In this document: positions 7,508 to 15,759 of the stretch, piece by piece
Layout of the letters: the number at the start of each line of letters is the position of its first letter
How positions within the stretch are numbered: position 1 is the first letter of the stretch
Assembly (NCBI GenBank): GCA_043813895.1
Contig: JBDRKQ010000058.1
Span: 1-40,804 of the forward strand
Origin: CAZTAR01 sp043813895
GTDB taxonomy: Bacteria > Planctomycetota > Phycisphaerae > UBA1845 > UTPLA1
Reading direction: 5' to 3'
DNA: 40,804 nucleotides
Position numbers and translations under genes: made by a program
The notes under the pieces: model-generated
Databases searched by the model: none
Seen by the model: only the letters and a program-made list of their open reading frames with translations
Told to the model about the DNA's origin: nothing

Positions 7508-8851
7508 ATGACGACGATAATGGATATCACGGATGTCTACGCCGAGAAGTTCTCGCGTCACACCGAGTTCGTTGATGGAGAGAGCCCATTGTGGCTCTCT
7601 CCTATTCGCGAGGCAGCCCTGGCCCAATTCACGAAGCAGGGCTTTCCGACCGTGCGCGACGAGGAGTGGCGCCACACCAACGTCGCGCCGCTGGCAGAGA
7701 CGGAATTCGATCCGGCCGATCAGAACGAGACGCGGGTTTCGCCGGAGCAGATCGGACAATTCCGCCTCGGCGACGGCAACGAAGCATTGTTTGTATTCGT
7801 CAACGGGCGGTTCGCCGAGCATCTCTCCGATATGGCGACGTTGCCCGCGGGTGTACGGGTCATGGACCTGTCTGACGCGCTGGCTGCGAACCTGCCGGCA
7901 GTCCAGGACCATTTCACCCGCAACGCAGGGACGGCCAGTAACGCCTTCGTAGCGTTAAACACCGCCTTCGCCGGGCATGGCGCTTTTGTCGAGATTCCAC
8001 GCGGCGCGATTGTTGAGACGCCGATCCACCTGCTGTTTGTCTCCGAGGCAGGCGATCGCCCCACGGCGGCCCATCCACGCAACCTGATTGTTGCGGGTGA
8101 AGGCAGCCAGTTCCGCGTGATCGAGCACTATGTCGCCCTCGACCAGGGCGTCTACTTCAATAACGTCGTGACCGAGGTCCTTGCCGACGAGAACGTTGTC
8201 GGCGATCACTGCAAGGTCATCCGGGAATCGGACGGTGCTTACCACATCGCGACGCTGCAAGTGCGTCAAGGCCCTTGTAGCAACATCTCGTCGCAGACGA
8301 TCTGCCTCGGCGGAGCGATCGTACGGAATGACATCGCCCTGGTACTCGATGGCGAGGGGGCACAATGCGAGTTGGATGGCCTCTACTTGTTAACCGGCAA
8401 GCAGCATGCAGACAATCATTTGCGCGTCGAGCACCGCACACCGCATACGTCCAGTCGGGAATTCTTCCGCGGCATCCTGGACGGCAGGTCGCGAGGCGTT
8501 TTCTGCGGGCGGATCGTTGTCCAGCCCGGCGCACAGAAGACGAACGCCAAGCAGACCAACATGAATCTGCTGTTGTCGGACCAGGCGCAGGTCGACACGA
8601 AGCCGCAACTCGAGATCTTCGCCGACGACGTCAAGTGTACACATGGCGCGACGATTGGGCAGATTGACGAGGACGCGATCTTCTACCTGCGGTCGCGTGG
8701 GATCGGCGAGGACGCCGCCCGCAGCCTGCTGACATATGCCTTTGCCGGCGAGAGTCTCGCCCGGGTGCGGGATCAGCGGTTGCGGGGCCAGCTTGAGCAA
8801 CTTGTCTTGTCGCGTTTGCAGAACGGCGAACTCCTGCGGGGACTCCCATGA
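7508..8851 (+). CDS. sufD: SufD, Fe-S scaffold subunit
   Basis: This 447-residue SufB paralogue forms the SufB-SufD heterodimer. Recognisable parts are the N-terminal ALAQFTKQGFPTVRDEEWRHTN helix, the beta-helix core (FRVIEHYVALDQGVYFNNVVTEV) and the SufD C-terminal block SSREFFRGILDGRSRGVFCG followed by TNMNLLLSDQAQVDTKPQLE and CTHGATIGQIDEDAIFYLRS. The ATG at 7508 is 17 bp after the sufC stop. An in-frame GTG at 7490, overlapping the sufC TAG, is an alternative start that adds six residues. The 3' end overlaps the sufS start by four bases (ATGA). Confidence 0.96.
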   Translation: MTTIMDITDVYAEKFSRHTEFVDGESPLWLSPIREAALAQFTKQGFPTVRDEEWRHTNVAPLAETEFDPADQNETRVSPEQIGQFRLGDGNEALFVFVNGRFAEHLSDMATLPAGVRVMDLSDALAANLPAVQDHFTRNAGTASNAFVALNTAFAGHGAFVEIPRGAIVETPIHLLFVSEAGDRPTAAHPRNLIVAGEGSQFRVIEHYVALDQGVYFNNVVTEVLADENVVGDHCKVIRESDGAYHIATLQVRQGPCSNISSQTICLGGAIVRNDIALVLDGEGAQCELDGLYLLTGKQHADNHLRVEHRTPHTSSREFFRGILDGRSRGVFCGRIVVQPGAQKTNAKQTNMNLLLSDQAQVDTKPQLEIFADDVKCTHGATIGQIDEDAIFYLRSRGIGEDAARSLLTYAFAGESLARVRDQRLRGQLEQLVLSRLQNGELLRGLP

Positions 8852-10119
8852 GCACGATCACCTCGACGGTAAGTGGGTTGGGTACGCCTGTGGTGGGTGA
8901 CACGCTTGATGTCGAACGGGTGCGCCGGGACTTTCCAGCGCTGCTGCAGTCCATCGACGGCGAGCCACTGGTCTATCTGGACAATGCCGCGACCACGCAG
9001 AAGCCCAACTCCGTGATCGAAGCCGTCGAGCGATTCTACCGCAAGGACAACGCGAATATACATCGTGGCGTGCATCGGCTGAGCCAACGTGCCACTGAGG
9101 CGTACGAAGCAGCCCGCGGCAAAGTGGCTCGGTTCATCGGCGCAAACCGCCCGGAGGAGATCATCTTCGTCCGCGGGGCGACGGAAGCGATCAACCTGGT
9201 GGCCCAGACCTTCGGCCGCGCGCGTCTGGACGTTGGGGACGAGGTGCTCATTACGCATATGGAACATCATGCGAACATCGTTCCATGGCAGATGCTCTGC
9301 AAGCAAGTCGGCGCACGGCTGCGCGTTGCGCCAATCAACGACCACGGCGAGCTTGTCATCGAGGATTTCGAGCGGCTGCTCGGATCGCGGACAAAACTCG
9401 TGTCGATCGCGCATGTTTCCAATGCCTTGGGCACGATCAACCCGATTCAAGGCATGATTGCCTTGGCACACGCGCGTAACATCCCTGTCATGGTCGATGG
9501 CGCGCAGGCCGTGCCGCACATGAAGGTGGACGTGCAGGCGCTCGACGCGGACTTCTACGTGTTCTCCGGACATAAGGCGTTCGGGCCAACGGGAATTGGC
9601 GTATTCTGCGGCAAGTACGAGCTATTGAAGCGGATGCCGCCGTACCAGGGCGGAGGCGACATGATCACCTCCGTCACATTCGAGAAGACAACCTATGCCG
9701 CACCGCCTCGTAGATTCGAGGCAGGTACACCGCACATCGCAGGGGCGATTGGACTGGGCGCGGCGATCGACTATCTGGAAGCCATCGGCCTGGAAGCCAT
9801 TACCGCGTATGAAGGTGAACTCCTTGCGTATGCCACAGAAGCCCTCTCCAGCGTCCCGGAGATCCGCCTGATCGGCACGGCGCGCAAGAAGGCCGGCGTG
9901 CTGTCTTTTACCATTGACGGCGTGCATCCGCATGACGCCGGCACGATTTTGGATCAGCAGGGCATCGCGGTTCGCGCCGGGCACCACTGTGCACAGCCGG
10001 TCATGCAGCGATTTGGTGTGCCCGCAACGGTCCGGGCGTCACTGGCCTTCTACAACACGAAAGAGGAGATCGACATTCTCCTGCGGGGTATCCGCAAGGT
10101 CATTGAGGTGTTCCACTGA
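8848..10119 (+). CDS. sufS: SufS, group II cysteine desulfurase
   Basis: This 423-residue PLP enzyme takes sulfur from L-cysteine and passes it on as persulfide for cluster assembly. The PLP lysine is in VFSGHKAFGPTGIGV, the active-site Cys in RAGHHCAQPVMQRF, and the typical start VYLDNAATTQKP lies at about residue 40 after an ~22-residue extra N-terminal tail. HRGVHRLSQRAT and THMEHHANIVPW are also typical. The gene overlaps sufD by four bases, and its last base is the first base of the sufU start. Confidence 0.96.
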   Translation: MSTITSTVSGLGTPVVGDTLDVERVRRDFPALLQSIDGEPLVYLDNAATTQKPNSVIEAVERFYRKDNANIHRGVHRLSQRATEAYEAARGKVARFIGANRPEEIIFVRGATEAINLVAQTFGRARLDVGDEVLITHMEHHANIVPWQMLCKQVGARLRVAPINDHGELVIEDFERLLGSRTKLVSIAHVSNALGTINPIQGMIALAHARNIPVMVDGAQAVPHMKVDVQALDADFYVFSGHKAFGPTGIGVFCGKYELLKRMPPYQGGGDMITSVTFEKTTYAAPPRRFEAGTPHIAGAIGLGAAIDYLEAIGLEAITAYEGELLAYATEALSSVPEIRLIGTARKKAGVLSFTIDGVHPHDAGTILDQQGIAVRAGHHCAQPVMQRFGVPATVRASLAFYNTKEEIDILLRGIRKVIEVFH

Positions 10120-10568
10120 TGTCCGAGACGAGCGATCTATACCAGGAGGTCATTCTCGACCACTACAAGCGGCCGCGAAACCAGGGGCGCCTTGACGACG
10201 CCGATCGCCACGCCGACGGGCAGAATCCCCTCTGCGGCGACCACGTCACGGTCTTCGTGAAGGTCAAGGGCGGCATCGTAGAGGAGATCACGTTCGAAGG
10301 ATCGGGCTGTGCGATCTCCACGGCGTCCGCATCGCTCATGACGGAAACGATAAAAGGCAAAACACTCGACGAAGCCAAGGCTCTCTTCCGGAAGTTCCAC
10401 GCGATGGTCACCGGCGCTGAAGAGGAGGACGGCGGCGATGGCCTGGGAAAGCTCTCGGTGTTCTCCGGCGTCTGCCGGTATCCAGCGCGGGTGAAGTGCG
10501 CCACGCTCGTTTGGCACACTCTGGATGCCGCCCTGGATGACCGCCGGGAACCGATATCGACCGAGTAG
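10119..10568 (+). CDS. sufU: SufU, zinc-dependent sulfurtransferase partner of SufS
   Basis: This 149-residue IscU-fold protein of the SufU type receives persulfide from SufS. The zinc ligands are visible as CGD (NPLCGDHVTV), CAIS (GSGCAISTASASLM) and C-X-nC in CRYPARVKCATLVW. The ~20-residue insertion before the last pair (GAEEEDGGDGLGKL) separates SufU from IscU. No SufE is present, in keeping with a SufS-SufU system like that of Firmicutes and many planctomycetes. It is the last gene of the suf operon; the hairpin at 10795-10823 may end the transcript. Confidence 0.95.
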   Translation: MSETSDLYQEVILDHYKRPRNQGRLDDADRHADGQNPLCGDHVTVFVKVKGGIVEEITFEGSGCAISTASASLMTETIKGKTLDEAKALFRKFHAMVTGAEEEDGGDGLGKLSVFSGVCRYPARVKCATLVWHTLDAALDDRREPISTE

Positions 10569-10794
10569 CAGAAGCCGCGAGCAGGCCGCCTGGCCGGGGC
10601 TGTGTATGCAGGGCTCTTCTGGTTGCAAAGGTGCGTCGGCGAGCGCCTTCCACGCAGCCACAACGTCGTGGACAACTTCGTTTCGAAACAGAGGAATGCT
10701 CGCCGCTCAGCACTGCCCGATGGTCACCCGCGCGGCCCTGTGTGGGCTTCGCCGAGGATTCCTCCTATCCCCCTGCAACTTGACGAACAATGGT

Positions 10795-10823
10795 AACGCC
10801 TGATCTTTGCCCTATCAGGCGTT
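10795..10823 (+). terminator. Stem-loop downstream of the suf operon
   Basis: AACGCCTGAT (10795-10804) and ATCAGGCGTT (10814-10823) are perfect ten-base complements around a nine-base loop, and the stem runs into a T-rich stretch (TTTTCGGATGTTTTT). This resembles a Rho-independent terminator. It lies 226 bp after sufU. Confidence 0.5.
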
Positions 10824-11006
10824 TTCGGATGTTTTTCTCGCAATTACATGGCATGAGTATCAGAGGACTCCGCCAGCAAGGCGAAGACCGGGGCACGGCT
10901 GCACGACACCATGGCCGACAGATGGAATTAATCACTATTGGCAGAACACGAGTTCGTGCGATTCAGCAGGCTGTGCGAGTCGGAAGAACAGAAAAAAGAA
11001 CGACAC

Positions 11007-11027
11007 TGTGCCACACATTATGGCACA
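11007..11027 (-). terminator. Stem-loop with T-run, minus-strand terminator
   Basis: TGTGCCA (11007-11013) and TGGCACA (11021-11027) form a seven-base stem with a seven-base loop. Read on the minus strand it is followed within ten bases by a TTCTTTTTTC tract, as in an intrinsic terminator. It sits ~40 bp beyond the stop of the 44-codon ORF, which supports a minus-strand transcript covering that ORF and the AhpD-like gene. Confidence 0.45.
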
Positions 11028-11068
11028 CCCTCCAACGCGTTGGCAAATTAATTGCCGACCGGCAGGAC

Positions 11069-11203
11069 CTAGATTCGGCGCATCAGCCTGGCACTGCTCA
11101 CGTTGACGTGACAAACCCGGTAGGCAGCGGAGTCGTCGATACGAACGAGCTGTTCGAACCGCGCACGTTCCCAGGCTACCGGCCAAACCACGTGCCCCTT
11201 CAT
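11069..11203 (-). CDS. Small candidate protein, 44 residues
   Basis: This short frame starts MKGHVVWPVAWERARFEQLV and continues RIDDSAAYRVCHVNVSSARLMRRI. An ideal GGAGG lies seven bases before the ATG at 11203. It lies 144 bp after the AhpD-like gene on the same strand and just before a terminator-like hairpin. The predicted peptide is soluble and mildly basic, with no known family recognised. It could be a real small protein, the remnant of a longer one, or chance; ribosome-site strength and context are the only support. Confidence 0.35.
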   Translation of the reverse strand: MKGHVVWPVAWERARFEQLVRIDDSAAYRVCHVNVSSARLMRRI

Positions 11204-11347
11204 GTCGATCCTCCATGATCTCGGGACGGCTCCCCGTCACGAAGATCGCCCCTTTCACCGAAACACGCGCAACTTCAAGCGGAATGAACCACTGGATCGC
11301 CGTGCAAGATGCGAATCCCGTAGGGACGACCGAGGCTTCAAGCGGCC

Positions 11348-11695
11348 CTACGAAGAGGACTCCAAGTGCTCCAGCGCCCGGATTACCTCGGGCACGTGCG
11401 TGAAGGAGGGGCCGCCTCGCATCATTACGGCCACGCCCGCCGCTTCGAGTATCTGTTCGCGCGTGGCGCCGGCTTGCAGGCATTTCTGCACGTGCAGGTT
11501 CATGCACGGAACGCACCGCACAGCCAGCCCAATGCCCAGCGCGATCAGTTCCTTTTCCCGCACCGATAGGGCGCCTTCCTTCATCATCGCCTGGAACATC
11601 CCGCCGAAAGCCCGAGCGATATCCGGGCTCGATTCCTTCATGCGCTGCTGGTCGTCTTTCCAACGGTCGAAAAACTCGGCTACCTCAATCGACAT
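11348..11695 (-). CDS. AhpD-like carboxymuconolactone decarboxylase family protein
   Basis: This 115-residue all-alpha protein of the CMD/AhpD family has the redox motif CVPCMNLHVQKCLQAGA: a CXXC pair followed four residues later by His, as in AhpD alkylhydroperoxidases rather than true carboxymuconolactone decarboxylases, which lack the cysteines. The conserved tail (TREQILEAAGVAVMMRGG) is intact. It probably acts as a small disulfide reductase or peroxidase; the physiological partner is unknown. The start ATG at 11695 follows AGAGGAGAG closely. Confidence 0.88.
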   Translation of the reverse strand: MSIEVAEFFDRWKDDQQRMKESSPDIARAFGGMFQAMMKEGALSVREKELIALGIGLAVRCVPCMNLHVQKCLQAGATREQILEAAGVAVMMRGGPSFTHVPEVIRALEHLESSS

Positions 11696-11951
11696 GGTTC
11701 TCTCCTCTGCGATTGTCTTCGGTTTGTCGGTTCATCGCGGGGTGCGCATCTCGGTCACTTGACTCGATCGCAAACGAGAACGGCGCGCCGGGCTCGTCTC
11801 GCGGTGTTGCTACCACCCAAACTCGCGGCATCAACCGACGGAAGTTGAAGCGACATCATGTTATCTGAATCCAGTACGGAGGGCCAGCAACGACGTTCGT
11901 GTTACACCGCTTGAGTGTTTCCGTAAGGGCCGACAATTCAACGTGGACGGA

Positions 11952-14048
11952 TCACTGACCATCCCAATCCCGAACGTCACCGGCTCCGAGCACCAGTGCG
12001 ACCAGCCGCTGGTCGGTTCGCAGCGGGGCGTCGATGTCGGGGGGGCATTGGATCGTGCCGTCAGACTGTTGAATGGCGATGACCTCGGTGCCGAAGGTCT
12101 TGCGGAAGTCCGCCTCGCGCAGCGACCGCCCCACGGCCTGCAAGGGCACGAGTAGCCGCTGGATCTCATGGCGGCGCGACGGCGCAAGACCCGTGACAAG
12201 CTCCTGCAACTGTCCTTCCTGATCGATTGCTTCCAGGCCGCGGTGTTCACGGAGCACCAACTGTTGAGATTCCTCCACATGACGTCGGACGGCCTTGAAA
12301 ACCCGCTCACGAGTCAGCATGCCGAGCCAACGCCGCCCCTGGCCGCGCGAGAAGACGGGCAACACGTCGTGCCCCAGATTCCTGAAAACGTTCAACGCCT
12401 CGTAGGCACTCTGGTTTTCGTACACACCCACGGGCCGCTCGGTCATCATGTCAGCGGCGATGACTGCTTCCGCCACCGATGGCTCGTCCATCATGCGATG
12501 GATATCGGCGGTGGAGATCAGGCCCAACAACCGATCGCCTTGCGCAACGGCGAACACCGGCCTCGTTCCGAACTCCACCTGTTCGACCATCTCCGCCAGC
12601 CGGGTATCGGGCCGCACCGTGGGCGTCCAATCATGTTCCATCAACCGGCTCACCGGCCAGGATTCCAGCATGTGGATGATCGTGTCGCCCGCATGGGCGG
12701 GAGATTCGGCAGCCCCGCGGACTTGCTCGCCGTTCAAGCCCCATCGCCGACCGACCACATACGCACTAACGCACACCAGCATCAGCGGCACGATCAGGCC
12801 GTAGCTGCCTGTCATCTCCGTGACCATGACAATCGCCGCCAGGGGTGTCCGCATGGTCGCGGCCAGCACGCCACCCATCCCGACGGGAATGAGCGCCTGT
12901 CGCAGAGAAACCGGAAAGGTCCCAGGATAGACGGCTTCACAAAGAGCACCCAGGAACGCGCCTACGACGCCGCCGATGAAAACCGATGGCCCAAGAACCC
13001 CGCCTGAAGCCCCGCTGCCGACTGTCAGCCCCGTGGCGACGCACTTGGCGAGGGCGATCGCGCCGAAAACCGCCACCCAACGCCACCAGTTGATCTCCGC
13101 CACGCCCTCGAACAGTCCACCCCCGACCGCGCCCTGAATGAATCGATACTGCCCGTCCATCACCTGAGGCAGCATGCAAGCAAGCGCCCCTGTGGCCAAT
13201 CCGCCTATCGCGGGCGCGAGCCACCGCGGCAACCCCGACCGCGGGAGCCAGCGGTGTTCCACCGTTTTCATGCACAGGCTGAAGAAAATCGCTACACCGC
13301 CACACAGCAGCCCCAGGATCGTGTAGGGCACGAGTTCGAGCGGGGAGCTGAAGGTAAGCGTTTGCGCGCCGTGCAGCAGGTGCTCGCCGAACCCACAGAA
13401 CACCATGAAAGTCGAATACCCGAGCACGGATGCCACCACGGAAGGAACGATCGCGTCGGATTCGAACTCGGGCTCACGATAGAGGATACTGGTCGCAAAG
13501 AGGGCGCCGCCGAGTGGACACCGAAAGATGGCGCCGATGCCAGCGCCGCACCCGGCGAGCAGGAGGATGCGACGTTCCCGAGGCGTCACGCCGAAAACGC
13601 GGCCTAGCACCGAGCCGATGGCGGCACCGAGCGCGGCAATCGGCCCCTCGGGACCCGCCGATCCGCCGCAGGAGATCACGCCAATCGCGGCCACGCCCTT
13701 GACGAGCGGGCCCTTGAGCCGAAGCCTCCCCATGTTCCGGTGGAACGCGCGGACGAGCACGTCGGTGCCATGCCCGATTGCCTCGGGGCACAGCAGTCGC
13801 ACCGCAATCCCGGACGCCAAACCGCCCAGCGCCGGCAACAGCAGCACCCCCCAATGGAACTGGCAGACATCGCGACCGCCCAGCCCGGTGAACCGCCCGA
13901 CCAAAAGCCCGGAACCGATCGTCAAACCCCATTCAAACGCCGCCGCCGCCAGCCCGCCCATCACGCCGGCCATCGCGCCGATGACGAGAAACCTCGCCCA
14001 CCTGGGCACGCGTGCGGAAAGCTGGAATGGGATTCTCTTGATCTTCAA
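11952..14048 (-). CDS. CLC-family chloride channel/transporter with CBS pair and TrkA-C domain
   Basis: This 698-residue inner-membrane protein has a CLC membrane part at residues ~15-440, with the selectivity-filter motif GGSAGPEGP (gating Glu present), GSGASGGVLGPSVFIGG and MGGVLAATMRTPLAAIVMVTEMTGSYGL. A CBS pair follows (~465-600: PVSRLMEHDWTPTV, MMTERPVGVYENQSAYEAL). The end (~625-690) resembles a TrkA-C/RCK_C regulatory domain (VGRSLREADFRKTFGTEVIAI). The helix that carries the proton Glu in CLC exchangers reads LFATSILYREPEF, without that Glu, so a channel or atypical coupling is possible. The frame opens at TTG 14048 just after a stop; the next Met is inside the first membrane helix, so the TTG start is preferred. 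Confidence 0.88.
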   Translation of the reverse strand: MKIKRIPFQLSARVPRWARFLVIGAMAGVMGGLAAAAFEWGLTIGSGLLVGRFTGLGGRDVCQFHWGVLLLPALGGLASGIAVRLLCPEAIGHGTDVLVRAFHRNMGRLRLKGPLVKGVAAIGVISCGGSAGPEGPIAALGAAIGSVLGRVFGVTPRERRILLLAGCGAGIGAIFRCPLGGALFATSILYREPEFESDAIVPSVVASVLGYSTFMVFCGFGEHLLHGAQTLTFSSPLELVPYTILGLLCGGVAIFFSLCMKTVEHRWLPRSGLPRWLAPAIGGLATGALACMLPQVMDGQYRFIQGAVGGGLFEGVAEINWWRWVAVFGAIALAKCVATGLTVGSGASGGVLGPSVFIGGVVGAFLGALCEAVYPGTFPVSLRQALIPVGMGGVLAATMRTPLAAIVMVTEMTGSYGLIVPLMLVCVSAYVVGRRWGLNGEQVRGAAESPAHAGDTIIHMLESWPVSRLMEHDWTPTVRPDTRLAEMVEQVEFGTRPVFAVAQGDRLLGLISTADIHRMMDEPSVAEAVIAADMMTERPVGVYENQSAYEALNVFRNLGHDVLPVFSRGQGRRWLGMLTRERVFKAVRRHVEESQQLVLREHRGLEAIDQEGQLQELVTGLAPSRRHEIQRLLVPLQAVGRSLREADFRKTFGTEVIAIQQSDGTIQCPPDIDAPLRTDQRLVALVLGAGDVRDWDGQ

Positions 14049-14324
14049 AACGATTCTGCCCTGGTTTGCTAGTGCTCTGCCTCACAACCCGTGTCACGCC
14101 GACCCCCGCCGGCGAGGTCTCGTTCTTCACATTGTACTCGCGGTTCGGCGCTGTGATAACCGCTGTCCGTGGCCGAGCGAACTCGAAATCAAACGATCGA
14201 TAGCCGATTCAAGCGTCTGCACCTTCTGTGCGTGCTCGTGCGGCAGCTGGCGGCGCGCCACGCCACACGCAGAAGAAGGCGCACGAAACCGCTCGAAAGG
14301 AGCTGAAAGCGGAGATGATCCCTG
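14049..14324. other. Gap between clc and ISL3 remnant
   Basis: No supported gene was found. On the minus strand a coil-like stretch (LPHEHAQKVQTLESAIDRL) reads through about 14150-14260 without a start or recognisable family. It may be debris brought in with, or left beside, the decayed insertion sequence. Confidence 0.4.
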
Positions 14325-14687
14325 GTGACTACATCTTGAATAGTCATATGCCGGGAGAGTCCCAAGGCATAGCGTTCGAACGACTTGGTGTAGCTCAGGC
14401 GTCAGTCGGCAAACCCGATCTTTCCCTGCCGGCGAGTCTGGCAGACCGCACACTCAACCCGCGGGATGGGGAATGCGATGATTGGCGGCTTGCCGCCAAT
14501 CGGCAGGGACTTGAAGCGTCGCGCCGCTGTGCCCCCGGGGTTCGAACATCCCTCGATCCACACGTCGAGCACTGTAGCGTGTCGTTTTCCTGGCGGATGG
14601 TGAGAGACACCTGTCCGTGACGGTATTCCGTCCGCACGTAGGCGTAGCCCCGATCCCGAATCCGTGATACAGCAAGTCCGTGGACAT
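14325..14687 (-). pseudogene. Decayed N-terminal part of an ISL3-family transposase
   Basis: From the ATG at 14687 (GGAG upstream) the minus strand reads MSTDLLYHGFGI. After a one-base deletion near 14650 it reads RGYAYVRTEYRHGQVSLTI and QENDTLQCSTCGSRDV. After a second shift near 14537 it reads RRFKSLPIGGKPPIIAFPI and PRVECAVCQTRRQGKIGFAD. An in-frame TGA (14404-14402) follows, then LSYTKSFERYALGLSRHMTI ending at QDVV. This is the start of ISL3 transposases, with two CXXC zinc-finger halves. Everything beyond the HTH, including the DDE catalytic domain, is missing, so the element is dead. No terminal inverted repeats could be assigned. Confidence 0.8.
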
Positions 14688-15362
14688 GCTGGTCTCTCCT
14701 GGATCTGAAGCCGCTTTCAACCGCAGATCAGGCTGGCACATTCGCGTTTTCGCAACCCCTCTGCGTTTCCGCAGGATGTACCCACCTTTTTGGGAGAAGA
14801 ACCTGTCCTTGTGGATAGAAGCTACGAGCAGAAGACTGCAAGGAAGCACCTGCGCGCAGAATCAGGACATCAACTGGAACACCCCTCCTGCTGCCTCGCT
14901 TGCGGCGCGAGCTGCCTGGACGGTGACGATCGCATCTCTTGATTTGACGTCGTTCCTGCATTTGGCTGACGGCTCCGGTAGTGTTTGCGTTATCACTGCC
15001 GTGACATTCGGCACCGTGCGGTCGCCTTGCTTTCGAGTGGATTAGGGAAGACACCCTGCCAGTTTCTGGCGTCTCTATGCCACTACGTTTCGCATTTTAC
15101 GACGACTATACTCCCGAGACCATGGACGCGAGTGCCAAATAAGCTGGCACTCCGAAGAAACCACACGAGATCTGATTAGAGACAATGTTCGACAGTTGCC
15201 GTTATGTTTTACTAGTGGAGCTGTCCGAAGGATAGATATTTGGCTCAGCACGCTTTGGGGAAGCTGGTTATTCAGAGCGGCACCCTGGAACACGCCTTCA
15301 AGATGACACGTAACCGATGAGCCAGCCCCGACCAGCCCGCGCCACGTTCGAAAGGAGGCACC
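14688..15362. other. Gap upstream of the ISL3 remnant
   Basis: About 675 bp with only short poor-quality frames. The notable structure is a perfect hairpin at 15130-15152 (GAGTGCCA, loop AATAAGC, TGGCACTC) without a T-run. AT content rises around 15170-15250, where a promoter for the downstream small gene may lie. Confidence 0.5.
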
Positions 15363-15584
15363 ATGCAAGCGTCCAGCGACAAACTAGCCGATATCGCGGC
15401 AGGCATCTCCAGACCGGCCAGGATCGAACTAATCGACCTCCTCACCGAGCTCTTCAATATCCTGGCCAACCTTGAAGTCCTGTGTACGAGCCCGCCACCC
15501 GGGTGCAACAAGTACATGACCTTCAAGAAGCTCAAAGGGCTGCTCAAGGCCCTGGTCGAGGCGGAAAACGCCGACAGAGAGTGA
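15363..15584 (+). CDS. Small hypothetical helical protein
   Basis: This 73-residue protein has an excellent ribosome site (AAAGGAGG, six bases before the ATG). The sequence is mostly amphipathic helix (ELIDLLTELFNILANLEVL), followed by a CTSPPPGCNK turn with two cysteines six residues apart and a second helix rich in Lys and Leu (FKKLKGLLKALVEAENAD). There is no signal peptide or membrane segment. No family is recognised. Composition and Shine-Dalgarno strength suggest it is real; it stands alone between the ISL3 remnant and the ubiA-like gene. Confidence 0.6.
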   Translation: MQASSDKLADIAAGISRPARIELIDLLTELFNILANLEVLCTSPPPGCNKYMTFKKLKGLLKALVEAENADRE

Positions 15585-15759
15585 CCCTTCGCGGTCCGCA
15601 TCGGCTCCTGCCGCAAGCCGACGGGGGCCTCAGCCGCTACGAAAACACACAAACCGCGGTAGAATGGTCCTGACTTTGCCCGGAGCGACGACCGTCGCCG
15701 CTTGGCCGCCCGCACATGGGACGATCCCCGCCGCGGGATTCCCCGGACCCGTGCCTCGC

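Larger units (their letters stand above)
10569..11068. other. Non-coding gap after the suf operon
   Basis: About 500 bp without a credible gene: frames here are short and of poor composition. It holds two stem-loops, described separately at 10795-10823 and 11007-11027, which fit terminators of the converging suf and AhpD-like transcription units. An unexplained ~220 bp lies between sufU and the first hairpin. Confidence 0.6.

Noticed and set aside
10807..11218. Plus-strand frames after the suf operon
   Set aside because: Short, poor composition, no ribosome site, and they run through two terminator-like hairpins.
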